From the NCBI GenBank assembly GCA_018883245.1, contig VEQL01000032.1, positions 1 through 32,708 of the forward strand: a stretch of DNA of 32,708 bases. Reading direction: 5' to 3'. Of this stretch, positions 14,451 through 22,723 are shown piece after piece. A model generated the notes under the pieces. That model saw only the letters and a program-made list of their open reading frames with translations, ran no database searches and was not told where the DNA came from. The DNA comes from Chthoniobacterales bacterium (GTDB lineage: Bacteria > Verrucomicrobiota > Verrucomicrobiia > Chthoniobacterales > JACTMZ01). Every line of letters begins with the position of its first letter. Position 1 is the first letter of the stretch. The translations under genes were made by a program, and so were the position numbers.

Positions 14451-15454
14451 GGGGTAAAAATCTCAACCCAGTCTTTCGCCATGTCCACCACTATCCAACC
14501 GCGCTTGGGCGCATCGGCGAGGGCGGCCACGAGTTTTCCGGAGCTTTTGGCGTCCTTGTCGTAGGCGTATTCGCGCTCGGCGTCAGTGTGATGGACGATC
14601 AGCCCGAGCGACGGGCGCGGGTTGTTGATCGTGGTGTATTCGAGCATTTCCTTGTCGCCGTCGCTGTTGCCGAAGCACGCGATCGGGCGACGGCCGATAA
14701 ACTGATGAATGCCGACCGGCTTGCCGGCTTTGTCATCGACGAAAAGCGCATCCGGCGTTTTGACCAGCACCGGGCCGTTTTCACGCAGCTCGTAAACCGT
14801 GCGTGCGTTCGACCCGACGACTTGTTCCGGCGGCACGCCGTAAACGCGTTCGCTGAAAACGCGCATGAAATCCGCCCCGCCGCCGGAGACCAGGAAGGTC
14901 TTGAAGCCGTGCGCGCGCAGATAGGCGAGCAATTCCACCATCGGTTGGTAGGCCAGTTGGTCGTAGGGGCGTTTGAAGCGCGGGTGTTCGGCGGTTGCGA
15001 ACCACGCGCGCACACGGTCGGCGAATTCGACGGTAGTCATGCCCGATCCTGTCAATTGTATGAGGCGGAAGAGACCTTTGTAGTGGTCGGCCAGCAAGGC
15101 GGCCAAGTTGCCCCCGAGTGCAGACTGCACGGCGGGATCGTCGTTCCATGAGGGTTCGTCCGGTAGCCGGCGCTTCAATTCGTCCATGGTGAAGGCGAGT
15201 TGGAACGGCATCGGGTTCTCCGGCCAAAGCGTGCCGTCGTTGTCGAAAACCGCGATACGTTCGGAGGGCGGGACGAAATGCGGCGAGTCTTCGCGGGTCA
15301 CATTCGCCACAAAATCAACGATCGCGTCCTTCGCGTCCGAGTCGCGCCACGATGCAAGGGCCGTGGGTGCCGCGTCCGTCCTGTTGACTTCCGCGGCGGA
15401 TACGACGGCCGCGCAATGCGGCGAGTTGCTGCATGGACGCTTCGGCTTCGCCAT
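14447..15454 (-). CDS. HAD-superfamily phosphatase
   Basis: A protein of about 335 residues of the haloacid dehalogenase superfamily. Motif I is RIAVFDNDGTLW (nucleophile Asp71, Asp73), motif II FLVSGGGADF, and motifs III-IV ACFGNSDGDKEML. The segment SWRDSDAKDAIVDFV near residue 35 is the usual mature N-terminus of this phosphatase group, whose members generally have a signal peptide; the 32 residues before it here are not hydrophobic, so the start at 15454 may be wrong or the leader lost. Its 3' end overlaps the FGE gene, indicating coupling. Its 5' part overlaps, on the other strand, the start of the AraC-type gene. The substrate is unknown. Confidence 0.85.
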   Translation of the reverse strand: MAKPKRPCSNSPHCAAVVSAAEVNRTDAAPTALASWRDSDAKDAIVDFVANVTREDSPHFVPPSERIAVFDNDGTLWPENPMPFQLAFTMDELKRRLPDEPSWNDDPAVQSALGGNLAALLADHYKGLFRLIQLTGSGMTTVEFADRVRAWFATAEHPRFKRPYDQLAYQPMVELLAYLRAHGFKTFLVSGGGADFMRVFSERVYGVPPEQVVGSNARTVYELRENGPVLVKTPDALFVDDKAGKPVGIHQFIGRRPIACFGNSDGDKEMLEYTTINNPRPSLGLIVHHTDAEREYAYDKDAKSSGKLVAALADAPKRGWIVVDMAKDWVEIFTP

Positions 15455-16202
15455 CCCCGACCAGGGTCCGAGTATAAAATTTTCCGGCGAGGAGATGGAC
15501 CGCTGCCGTCTTGCATCGGCGATGACCGGCAAAGAAATGGATGTCCACGCCCCGGCCGGACTCAAGCAGTTCGTCGTGCTGCTCGACCACGCGCGGATTC
15601 GCGCGTTGGCCGACGAGGCCGGCCTGCCGTTTGAAGTGCAGCGCGCGCTTTGTCCCGGTCGCCCGACCATGCCGCTGGTGGCGCGTCCGCAAGCCGTCGC
15701 CGCCTTGGGACGCAGCCTGCGCGAGCGTTTGCGGGCCGCAGCCGAAGGAAATTTGCGCATGGATGCAGCGGATTTCGAGGACTGGGTTTACGCGGAGGCT
15801 TTGTCCATTCTCGACGTGAGGGAGATGCCCCCCGGACGCCCGCCTGCCGCGGTGCTGGTGCGGCGCGCGACGGATTTGGTGGACTCGCAGCGCGGACCTG
15901 TGCGTATCGCCCAGCTGTGCAGCCAGCTCCGGGTGAGCCCCAGTTCCTTGGAGAATGCCTTCAAAGTGGTGGCCGGCGTGACTCCGCACGCGTTTTTCAT
16001 GCGGCGCCGATTGAACCGCGCACGCACCGCCCTTTTGCGCGAGGATCCGGAAAGGAGCCGGGTGACGGATATCGCCACCGAACTCGGTTTCAGCGAACTC
16101 GGACGCTTCGCCGTCCGATACCGGAAGATGTTCGGCGAAACGCCGTCGGAAACACTGCGCCGCCAAACCCGCTGCACGGTGGCCGTGCCGTTCGCGAGCT
16201 AA
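15363..16202 (+). CDS. AraC-family transcriptional regulator
   Basis: A regulator of about 279 residues. The C-terminal 100 residues hold two helix-turn-helix units: VRIAQLCSQLRVSPSSLENA with FKVVAGVTPHAFFMRRRLNR, then VTDIATELGFSELGRFAVRY with RKMFGETPSETLRR, the AraC signature. The N-terminal part (GFAIPDQGPSIKF, DVHAPAGLKQFVVLLDHARI) resembles the sensor region of EutR-like AraC proteins but is short. The start is uncertain: GTG 15363 has AAGGG close by, TTG 15384 and ATG 15495 are alternatives, and all but the last put the 5' end inside the antisense HAD gene. It probably controls the divergent HAD-FGE unit. Its stop overlaps that of the convergent hydrolase gene. Confidence 0.85.
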   Translation: MGAASVLLTSAADTTAAQCGELLHGRFGFAIPDQGPSIKFSGEEMDRCRLASAMTGKEMDVHAPAGLKQFVVLLDHARIRALADEAGLPFEVQRALCPGRPTMPLVARPQAVAALGRSLRERLRAAAEGNLRMDAADFEDWVYAEALSILDVREMPPGRPPAAVLVRRATDLVDSQRGPVRIAQLCSQLRVSPSSLENAFKVVAGVTPHAFFMRRRLNRARTALLREDPERSRVTDIATELGFSELGRFAVRYRKMFGETPSETLRRQTRCTVAVPFAS

Positions 16203-17860
16203 GAACGCTTCAAGTGCAGGCGCAAAATGCGCCGGAATTCCTGCACGCCTTCGGGATTTTCATTCGTTCCGTGGCCGGACGGAACGATCTTTTCCGATGC
16301 CGCGCCCTCGAGATGGGAACTCCAGTAAGGCACGACACCGTCGGAGCTGTCCGGCGTGTCACCGCGTCCGCGGTCTCCAATGACCGAGTGGTAGGGAGTG
16401 CTTCCCCTCATCGGGAGTTTCATGATTGCGGCGAGCAGGGGAGATCGGGCGCGCAGAAAAACGAGGCTGTTCGCCGGCGCCACGAAAAGCTCGCGAACGT
16501 CGTCGTGGAGGAATTTCTGGAGATCCATCATGTCTTTGCGAAGAAAACCGAAAGGCAGGCGCACGAGCCGTGCGAAGAATTCGGCGAACGGATTCACTGC
16601 GAGTTCGCTGCCGCGGTGAGGTGTGGCGAAAAAGACCACGCGCGCGACCTCGGGTCGCGGATGGAATTCCACAATGCGGATGATGTGCTCTTTCAGCCTC
16701 GGCGAGACGTTCATTTGCTCCGGGGGCGTCTTGAGGAATTGCCGCCAGAGGTGCTTTCCCCCGGTGCGGATCTGCAGGCCGGAGATCAGGCCGCCCATGC
16801 TGTGGCCCGCAAGCACCGTGCGGTCGAAGTTCCGGTTCACGCGCTGCGGATCGAGCACGACGCGGTAGCGGTCGAGTTCGCTGCGCAGCTTGGCGGCCGA
16901 TGCCCAGACCGGAAGCCCCGTGGGGTAGAGGAAAAACCAGAACTGGTAGCGCTCGCGGATTTCTTTATCGGCCAACAATTCGTTCACGGCGGGAACCCAT
17001 GTCTCGGGCCGCGACATCAGGCCGTGCACAAAGACGACCGGGATCTTGCCGGGGTCATAGACCGAGAATTGGTAAAGCCCCGCTTGGCCCATGTTGATGT
17101 CGGAGCGGAACATCTCGCGGACGGCCATGATGCGGTTGCGGCCCTTCGACACCATGTAGGCGAGGGGCGCGGAAAAATCCGCGGCGAGTTTGACTTTTCT
17201 TCCTTCGATCAGGACTTCGTCGTCCTCCCGCGTGCGGTAAAACACCAACTGCGGATTGCCGCCGTCGAAGCGCACCAAGGCCGTGACGGGCTCGCAAACA
17301 CCGGCCAGCGGCGTGATGCCCGGCTGTCCGCGCAGCGCAGACGATTTTGGCGCGAATCGTGCCACGCACGGGACGCCTGCGCCATCCTGCACCGTGCGCA
17401 CGCGGAGCTTTTTGATCTGTATTGATGAAGCCGCGAGCAGTTCGTCCGGAACCCGCGGGTCGAGCGTTGTCGGGGAATCGCCGGCGACTGTCAGCGCTCG
17501 CCCGTCCGGGAGGCGTGCGGGCGCGAAATTCTCCGCTTTCATAATGCGGACAATCTCCTCGCTGGCTGCGCGGTTGAGTTTGTGCTCCTCGCTTCCTGGG
17601 GCGGCGCTGCGTGTGAGGTGCACCGCCTCGAGCAGCGCGGAGAGCTGGTCCGAAGCACCAACTCCGGGTTGCGTTGCTTGTTTTAGGAGCAGGGCGGCCC
17701 GATTTTCCCCGTTGGCTTGGATCAATTGGCGCGTCTCCGTGTGCGCGGCGGAAGATTTCCGCACTTTGACCCCGACGACAGAGCATCCAACGGTCAGCAG
17801 AGGTGCGACGAGAAGTGCGACCACACGCAGAATCCGCTGGTGTGAGGATGGTGTTGCCAT
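16199..17860 (-). CDS. Alpha/beta-hydrolase lipoprotein
   Basis: A 553-residue envelope protein. Residues 1-26 (RVVALLVAPLLTVGC) end in a lipobox, so it should be lipid-anchored. After a 250-residue N-terminal region without recognised domain comes an alpha/beta-hydrolase: PVVFVHGLMSRPETW (oxyanion region, about 275-288), LAGHSMGGLISG with nucleophile Ser354, FFATPHRGSELA, and near the end SDGVVPYWSSHLEG and VPSGHGTNENPE, supplying Asp and His. The triad appears complete, so an active esterase, lipase or amidase is likely. The ATG at 17858-17860 starts the signal peptide. It is convergent with the AraC gene and shares its stop region. The substrate is unknown. Confidence 0.85.
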   Translation of the reverse strand: MATPSSHQRILRVVALLVAPLLTVGCSVVGVKVRKSSAAHTETRQLIQANGENRAALLLKQATQPGVGASDQLSALLEAVHLTRSAAPGSEEHKLNRAASEEIVRIMKAENFAPARLPDGRALTVAGDSPTTLDPRVPDELLAASSIQIKKLRVRTVQDGAGVPCVARFAPKSSALRGQPGITPLAGVCEPVTALVRFDGGNPQLVFYRTREDDEVLIEGRKVKLAADFSAPLAYMVSKGRNRIMAVREMFRSDINMGQAGLYQFSVYDPGKIPVVFVHGLMSRPETWVPAVNELLADKEIRERYQFWFFLYPTGLPVWASAAKLRSELDRYRVVLDPQRVNRNFDRTVLAGHSMGGLISGLQIRTGGKHLWRQFLKTPPEQMNVSPRLKEHIIRIVEFHPRPEVARVVFFATPHRGSELAVNPFAEFFARLVRLPFGFLRKDMMDLQKFLHDDVRELFVAPANSLVFLRARSPLLAAIMKLPMRGSTPYHSVIGDRGRGDTPDSSDGVVPYWSSHLEGAASEKIVPSGHGTNENPEGVQEFRRILRLHLKRS

Positions 17861-17966
17861 GGACCGGGAACTTTAGCGTTTCGTCCCGCCATGGAAAGCC
17901 ATGCTTCGGCTGCCGCGGGAGCTTCGTGCGGCCGCATCATTTTCTGCTAAATGTGCATAGTCCGGG

Positions 17967-17982
17967 TCGGCTGCGCAGCCGA
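17967..17982. promoter_or_regulatory. Perfect 16-base palindrome ahead of the winged-helix gene
   Basis: TCGGCTGCGCAGCCGA is fully self-complementary and ends 12 bases before the ATG at 17995. As DNA it could be the site of the winged-helix protein itself; as RNA it would form a hairpin over the ribosome-binding region. It lies in the 134-base divergent region shared with the hydrolase gene. Confidence 0.4.
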
Positions 17983-17994
17983 TGATCCGCGCTT

Positions 17995-18669
17995 ATGCTG
18001 AAACCCGAACGATCTTCTTTTGTCGCACAAACTGTTCCGAAAAGTGCCGCTCATCACGGCAATGTGCCGAGTGATGCTCCCACGCCTCGTGAAGTTCGTG
18101 CCCAACTCCAGCGGGTGTTGGACAGTCCCGATTTTCGTTCGTCCGCGCGCAACCGGAAGTTTCTCGCTTTTGTTGTCGAACGCAGCCTCGAGGGCGGTAG
18201 AACCGGTGGCTACGAAGTGGCGACCAAGGTCTTCGGTCGTCCGGCCAGTTTCAACGCCTCATCCGACCCGATTGTCCGGATCGAGGCGGGCAAAGTTCGC
18301 CGCGACCTCGAGACCTACCATCTCAAGGGCGGCAAGGATGATCCTGTGCATATCGTCATGCCCAAGGGTGCTTATCGTGCGGTGTTCCTCCGCAACGGTG
18401 TCTCGGCAGCCGGGAATGCGGGGATTTTGCGTGCGGCGCTGCTCGGTTTGTCCGGTCAGCGCGAAGTGGCTTCGGCGAGTTGGCGGCGCTTGCCTTCTTC
18501 ATGCACCGCCGGCCCCGTCGATTCGCGCATTCTCGACCGCATCGGGGCGCAGGCCCTGCGCGACGAGAAGGTGAGGGGGTTGCTGCTTTCCGGTCTGCTC
18601 AATGCTGCGAGCTGCGCCTCCAGCACGACAACGGAGCGCGCGGCAGACAGCTTGCGTGTCGTTTCATGA
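17995..18669 (+). CDS. Winged-helix domain protein without output domain
   Basis: A 224-residue protein. Residues about 30-130 (TPREVRAQLQRVLDSPDF, NRKFLAFVVERSLEGG, GYEVATKVFGRPASFNASSD, PIVRIEAGKVRRDLETYHLK, VMPKGAYRAVF) match a winged-helix-like module usually found at the N-terminus of long proteins that carry cyclase, TPR or TolB-like parts in Acidobacteria and Verrucomicrobia. Here the remaining 90 residues have none of these, only a weakly hydrophobic patch (ILRAALLGLSG), so this is a short form. The stop overlaps the start of a small membrane protein gene (ATGA, 18666-18669), implying a joint role, perhaps as a DNA-binding protein with membrane partner. No target is known. Confidence 0.75.
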   Translation: MLKPERSSFVAQTVPKSAAHHGNVPSDAPTPREVRAQLQRVLDSPDFRSSARNRKFLAFVVERSLEGGRTGGYEVATKVFGRPASFNASSDPIVRIEAGKVRRDLETYHLKGGKDDPVHIVMPKGAYRAVFLRNGVSAAGNAGILRAALLGLSGQREVASASWRRLPSSCTAGPVDSRILDRIGAQALRDEKVRGLLLSGLLNAASCASSTTTERAADSLRVVS

Positions 18670-18920
18670 GAACTTCCCGTTTCCATCACCGCCCCAAGCG
18701 CATCGCGCGACGCGAGGAAAGAAACGCGTTTTGCGCCTTTGTCATGCCCTTGGCTTGGTTGGCGGGTGTGCTCGGCGGAGCTGTTGCTCTTGGGGCGCTG
18801 GTGTATTTTGGCATCCATGCCGGTGCTCTCGGGGCGGGCGTCATCCTGGGTCTAGCGCCCGCTTGCGTCGTATTGATGCGCCTGAATCGAGGCCATGACA
18901 GCCGCGCTCTTGAACCTTGA
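18666..18920 (+). CDS. Small two-helix membrane protein
   Basis: An 84-residue protein with a basic N-terminus (RTSRFHHRPKRIARREER) and two hydrophobic helices (VMPLAWLAGVLGGAVALGAL and AGALGAGVILGLAPACVVLM) joined by a short turn, ending in a charged tail. No family is recognised. It is accepted as a gene because its ATG overlaps the stop of the winged-helix gene by four bases and the composition is that of a real membrane hairpin. The basic N-terminus should face the cytoplasm. Confidence 0.6.
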   Translation: MRTSRFHHRPKRIARREERNAFCAFVMPLAWLAGVLGGAVALGALVYFGIHAGALGAGVILGLAPACVVLMRLNRGHDSRALEP

Positions 18921-18978
18921 TTGCAAAGACCGTCTGCCACGGGTCGCGGACTGCGGCACCCGTGCGATGCGCGCCGCT

Positions 18979-19228
18979 TTAAACCACGACGGCCTTTTCC
19001 GTTCCATGATCCTCGGCAAAGAACTGCAGCATTTCCGGATACGCATTCGCTAGCGACGGAACCGCATCGGGAATGTGCTGTGTCTCGAACCGGCCCCTCG
19101 TCGCGCGCATCGACCAGAACCCAGTGCCCGGCTTCGACTTTCGGTTGTGCTTCTTCCCAAGGGTGCAAAGCTTGCCAGATGGCAGCCATGCCAGGCGCGG
19201 CAAGCAGGGTAAAGTATTTTGGCGGCAA
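18979..19228 (-). pseudogene. Frameshifted, truncated rhodanese-like protein
   Basis: From an ATG at 19228 one frame reads MPPKYFTLLAAPGMAAIWQA and HWVLVDARDEG; the neighbouring frame continues RFETQHIPDAVPSLANAYPE and GTEKAVVV before a stop at 18979. Together they give a rhodanese-type domain (VDARDEGRFETQHIPDAV). The frames are joined if one base is removed from a run of four (C4 at 19094-19097 on the plus strand), so a real mutation or a sequencing error is possible. The text stops right where the catalytic-loop cysteine (VVYC) should follow, so it is also truncated. It lies nine bases after the AsmA-like gene and is probably the end of that operon. Confidence 0.65.
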
Positions 19229-19237
19229 GTCTTGCTG

Positions 19238-21013
19238 TCACTGAATGCGTTCTCGCGGATTTCTCTTCCTATCCGGCTCTCTTGCAGCCCTCGTCTCGAA
19301 CACGTCCCCAAGCCACCAGCTAAGTCCGCGCACGGCGAGCTCGGCCATGGCGGCAGGATGTTTTTCAAGTTGCCGCAGCACTTGGGCGGTAAAGTCTGTG
19401 ACCGGCTTCTCTTCGGTGCCGGTGATCGCGACGGAGCACCAGTAGAGGCCGTCTTCCTGTTTGGAAAAGACGGTGGAGGTGGCGTCCGGCAACCATGCCA
19501 AGGACTCGACCGGCAGCCCGACCAACAGCGCGCCGCTCAAGCGACCGTCGGTTGTAACCCGCACGGAACCGCGCAATCCGGCGCGTCCGGCAGAAAGCAC
19601 GTCCAATTTTTCAATGCACAGGCCTTCTCGGTCCTGCTTCCACGCGCATTGCGCTTTAGTCAAATCGAGGTCGAGATACGTTTCGTCCTTGAGAAAACGT
19701 GCGAGAAATTTCTGGAAGGCGAATCCGTCCAGTTGTCCGCCGTCCACCGATACCGTGCCGCCTCCACGGCCGTGGCCGAGTTTGGTGCCGTGCCATGCCC
19801 AGTCGGCCTGCGCGGACAGTTCGCCGTTAACTCCGCCGGCCAAGGATGAGGGAAGATAGGCGGACAAGGGAATGCGCGAAACGGCGACCGAGGCCGTGGC
19901 ATCGCGCGTGGCGATGTTCCAGGTTGCGCGGCCATGCAGGGCGAAACCGTTGGCCCCCCGGACCAGAAGGTTTTTCACCGCCGCGATTCCGTCGGCCAGT
20001 TCGTAGTCCAGTGACACGTTGTCGAACTCGAAATGCCGCAGCGCCGGATCGTCCGCGCGTTCGGCCAGATTGTCGAGGTAGGACCAGTCGTGCAATTTTG
20101 CTCCGGTGACCGAAAGCTTTCCCGTGCTGTGCGTGTTGCCTCCTGTTGTGTCCGTGTCATAGGAGAGTTTTCCCGAGAGTCGTCCCGACATGACCTCGGA
20201 GATCTCCGTCGGGAGCAGCATGCCGATGTTGAGATCAGTGATGTCCGCCTGCGCCGCTATGCTTTTGTCCGCATGCTGCCCGAGACGTCCGGAAAGCCGG
20301 ATGTTGCTTCGTGCACTCCCGGGAACCCGCAGATAAAGGTATCCGACTTCGATCGCTTCCCGCGTGACATAAACTTCGAGGCTGTCCACGTCCAAGTCGG
20401 GAAATCCGGGATAACGCAACGCGCCGTTTTTGCCGAAGTATTTGAAATTTTTTCCGATCATCGTGGCGCCCACGTGAATCCGCTCTCCGGTGATCCTTGT
20501 TTGCCCGACCGGAAGCTCGATTTTCATGTCGGGACACTCGATCCATCCGCAATGAAACTGTGATGGCATCAATGCCGCATACCAAGGCTTCGGGCCGGGC
20601 TGCGGATCTAGGGCCTTCAATGCGTCATCGGGTGTGCGCAGCACGAACTTTGCGTTGGCGACGCTGATCAGATCCACCTGCCATGCCCCGCGGAGAATGC
20701 CCCGGGGATCGAAGCGGCCTGTGGCCGGTCCCGTGTCAAGGGCGCCTATGGCTTGTCCGGGCCATCCGGTGCTGGTGAATCCGTCCGTTCGGACGGAAAA
20801 ACCTTCCTCCAGTTGCAGTTTGCCGAACTTTCCATCGACTTTGAGTGCGGAGGAGACAGCCCCGGAGAGGATGCGATGGAACTCTTTGCCGGCTACCCAG
20901 TCCGCGAGCGCGGGAAGTATCAGGTGGCGGCCCGCCAGGGGCAGGGCTACCGCGGCAAAAAGGAGCGAAACCAGCGCAATGAAAGCGAATTTTCCCGCGC
21001 GCGACCGGAGCAT
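19238..21013 (-). CDS. AsmA-like envelope protein
   Basis: A 591-residue protein with one N-terminal membrane helix (FAFIALVSLLFAAVALPLAG, about 9-28) and a long beta-rich periplasmic part. Segments such as ITDLNIGMLLPTEISEVMSG, GRLSGKLSYDTDT and RGANGFALHGRATWNIATRD resemble AsmA/DUF3971-type bridge proteins, which span the periplasm and may take part in lipid transport to the outer membrane. The family call is tentative since repeats are diverged. It starts with ATG at 21013, 55 bases after a lipoprotein gene on the same strand, and is followed by a broken rhodanese gene. No transmembrane helix is seen at the C-terminus, which is strongly charged. Confidence 0.7.
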   Translation of the reverse strand: MLRSRAGKFAFIALVSLLFAAVALPLAGRHLILPALADWVAGKEFHRILSGAVSSALKVDGKFGKLQLEEGFSVRTDGFTSTGWPGQAIGALDTGPATGRFDPRGILRGAWQVDLISVANAKFVLRTPDDALKALDPQPGPKPWYAALMPSQFHCGWIECPDMKIELPVGQTRITGERIHVGATMIGKNFKYFGKNGALRYPGFPDLDVDSLEVYVTREAIEVGYLYLRVPGSARSNIRLSGRLGQHADKSIAAQADITDLNIGMLLPTEISEVMSGRLSGKLSYDTDTTGGNTHSTGKLSVTGAKLHDWSYLDNLAERADDPALRHFEFDNVSLDYELADGIAAVKNLLVRGANGFALHGRATWNIATRDATASVAVSRIPLSAYLPSSLAGGVNGELSAQADWAWHGTKLGHGRGGGTVSVDGGQLDGFAFQKFLARFLKDETYLDLDLTKAQCAWKQDREGLCIEKLDVLSAGRAGLRGSVRVTTDGRLSGALLVGLPVESLAWLPDATSTVFSKQEDGLYWCSVAITGTEEKPVTDFTAQVLRQLEKHPAAMAELAVRGLSWWLGDVFETRAAREPDRKRNPRERIQ

Positions 21014-21068
21014 CTCGCCACGCTATGGTCATTCACCCTCGGCGTAAAGGGGCCCGGAAGGCGAGGTA

Positions 21069-21587
21069 TTACTTTTTGCGGAAGACGGTCGGACTGCCGA
21101 AAACCTTGTTCCAGTCAAAATCGGGGTCGGCGAGAAGCTTGCGCAGGTCTTGGCCCGTGAGCTTCTGCTTGGAGATCGCGCTGCTATCCAAAGCCCGCAC
21201 TTGCATCGCGCCATCGGGCTGTGTCTCGAGCCAGATCAGCGTGAATGTTTCCGCTTTGCTCCCCGGTTGTTTGCCGTCCGGTTGCGCCAGAATTTCCAGT
21301 TGCATCAAAAGTCTGTCGCGGAGCCGCACGGTCCGCGCCCCGAAATACCAGCCCTTCTCGCCCGCAGGATAGTTGATGATGGCGCGGTCCGGGCCGTCCC
21401 GGACGACGATCGCATTTTCGGGTTTTTCATCCCCGCTCGTCGTGGTCCAAACACCGGCCAAGTTTGCGTCGAATTTCTGCCATCCGCCTTTGAAGACGGG
21501 CGCCTCGAAAACGCAGGCGGACAAAGCCAGGCAAGACAACCCGAGCACAATCCGGGGGATGATTTGCTTTGCGATGGGGTTTCTCAT
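21069..21587 (-). CDS. Lipoprotein of unknown function
   Basis: A 172-residue protein with a lipoprotein signal peptide (IIPRIVLGLSCLALSAC, lipidated Cys25) and a mature part (WQKFDANLAGVWTTTSGDEK, IINYPAGEKGWYFGARTVRL) that looks like a small beta-barrel or lipocalin-like fold, but no family is recognised. It is first in a minus-strand unit with the AsmA-like gene and divergent from the L,D-transpeptidase gene with about 100 bases between. An envelope role fits both neighbours. Confidence 0.75.
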   Translation of the reverse strand: MRNPIAKQIIPRIVLGLSCLALSACVFEAPVFKGGWQKFDANLAGVWTTTSGDEKPENAIVVRDGPDRAIINYPAGEKGWYFGARTVRLRDRLLMQLEILAQPDGKQPGSKAETFTLIWLETQPDGAMQVRALDSSAISKQKLTGQDLRKLLADPDFDWNKVFGSPTVFRKK

Positions 21588-21689
21588 CGGGGCATTCTGA
21601 TGGCTTGCATTCGGCGATCAAGCCCGCGCCGTTTGTTTCGGCTTGCTGCATCGCAGGGGTTCGGGATGATTTCGTGCGTTTCTCACGCC

Positions 21690-22688
21690 ATGAAAACACT
21701 AACTGCTTTGTTTCTGTCTTGTCTGCTCGCAGTGCCCGTTCACGCGATGCAAAAACCCTCCTTCCACACGCAGGGCATCCCGACCGGAAAGCCGACGGGG
21801 TCCCTGAAGCCCGGCGAATATTGGTGGAGGCCGCAGCTCTCGCCGGCCGGCCCCGTGGTCGCGCTCGTCTCCATTCCCCAGCAGGTGATGCACGTTTACC
21901 GCAACGGTGTTCTCATCGGGAGATCCAGCGTCAGCACCGGCGCCAAGGGGCACGGAACACCGAGCGGTGTCTTCACGATCCTCGAGAAACAGCGCACGCA
22001 TTACTCGAAGACCTACGACAACGCTCCCATGCCAAATATGCAGCGCCTGACGTGGAATGGTGTCGCCATGCATTCGGGCAATCTTCCCGGCTATCCGGCG
22101 AGCCATGGCTGCATCCGCCTGCCTTACGACTTTTCGAAACTGCTCTTCGATGTCACTTCGCAAGGAGGAACGGTCGTGATTGGTGACGGGCGCACGCCGC
22201 ATCCGCGCCTAGCGTCCAATCCGGGTGTGATTCTCGCTCCGGAAGATTTTCATCCATCCATGCTGCGCCCCTTGGGCCGCGGGGACTTTGATTGGCGGCC
22301 GGAGCGCAGTCCTTCGGGGCCTGTGACCCTCGTCCTGAGCAGCGCCGACAAAGCCGTTTACGTTTACCGCAACGGCAATCCCATCGGTCGGGCCGCCGCG
22401 GACTTTTCCGGCCGCGGAAAACTCGGCCAGCACGTTTTCACTCTGCTCGACGGGGCTTCTTCGAAACCGAGTTGGTGGGCTCCCGGCCGACCCGGACGCA
22501 AATGGATGCGCGTGAGCAGCGAGAAAGGGCCGCGTATCGATGCCAACGATCTCGGACGTCGGGTGCGCGTGAATCCCGTTTTCGCCTCCAAAGTTTACGA
22601 CATCATTGCCCCCGGAACCACAGTGCTCGTGACCGATGATCCGGTTGCTCGGAAAATCAAAGCCGACTTCACGATCCTCACCAACTGA
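21690..22688 (+). CDS. L,D-transpeptidase (YkuD family) with second degenerate half
   Basis: A 332-residue exported enzyme that would cross-link peptidoglycan or attach proteins to it in the periplasm. Residues 1-19 are a signal peptide (MKTLTALFLSCLLAVPVHA). The YkuD domain is complete: VSTGAKGHGTPSGVFTI, MHSGNLPGYPASHGCIRL with His128, Ser138, His139 and catalytic Cys141. Residues about 199-255 (FDWRPERSPSGPVTLVLSSA, VYVYRNGNPIGRAA, GQHVFTLLDG) repeat residues 43-100 (YWWRPQLSPAGPVVALVSIP, MHVYRNGVLIGRSS, PSGVFTILEK), but no second SHGCxR motif follows, so the second half is a catalytically dead partial copy. The ATG at 21690 is chosen because it starts the signal peptide; the open frame extends much further upstream. 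Confidence 0.92.
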   Translation: MKTLTALFLSCLLAVPVHAMQKPSFHTQGIPTGKPTGSLKPGEYWWRPQLSPAGPVVALVSIPQQVMHVYRNGVLIGRSSVSTGAKGHGTPSGVFTILEKQRTHYSKTYDNAPMPNMQRLTWNGVAMHSGNLPGYPASHGCIRLPYDFSKLLFDVTSQGGTVVIGDGRTPHPRLASNPGVILAPEDFHPSMLRPLGRGDFDWRPERSPSGPVTLVLSSADKAVYVYRNGNPIGRAAADFSGRGKLGQHVFTLLDGASSKPSWWAPGRPGRKWMRVSSEKGPRIDANDLGRRVRVNPVFASKVYDIIAPGTTVLVTDDPVARKIKADFTILTN

Positions 22689-22695
22689 GCCAGCG

Positions 22696-22723
22696 GACCG
22701 GGGCCGGTGCATCCGGCCCGGTC
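22696..22723. terminator. Strong GC hairpin between convergent genes
   Basis: GACCGG-G-GCCGG (22696-22707), loop TGCAT, CCGGC-CCGGTC (22713-22723) form an 11-base-pair stem with one bulged G. It starts eight bases after the transpeptidase stop and overlaps the stop of the convergent glycosyltransferase gene. There is no T-run, but the position suits a bidirectional terminator. Confidence 0.5.

Noticed and set aside
15650-17425. Plus-strand open frame of 591 codons opposite the hydrolase gene
   Set aside because: It is the antisense shadow of the AraC and hydrolase genes; the translation shows no domain, while both real genes have clear motifs.
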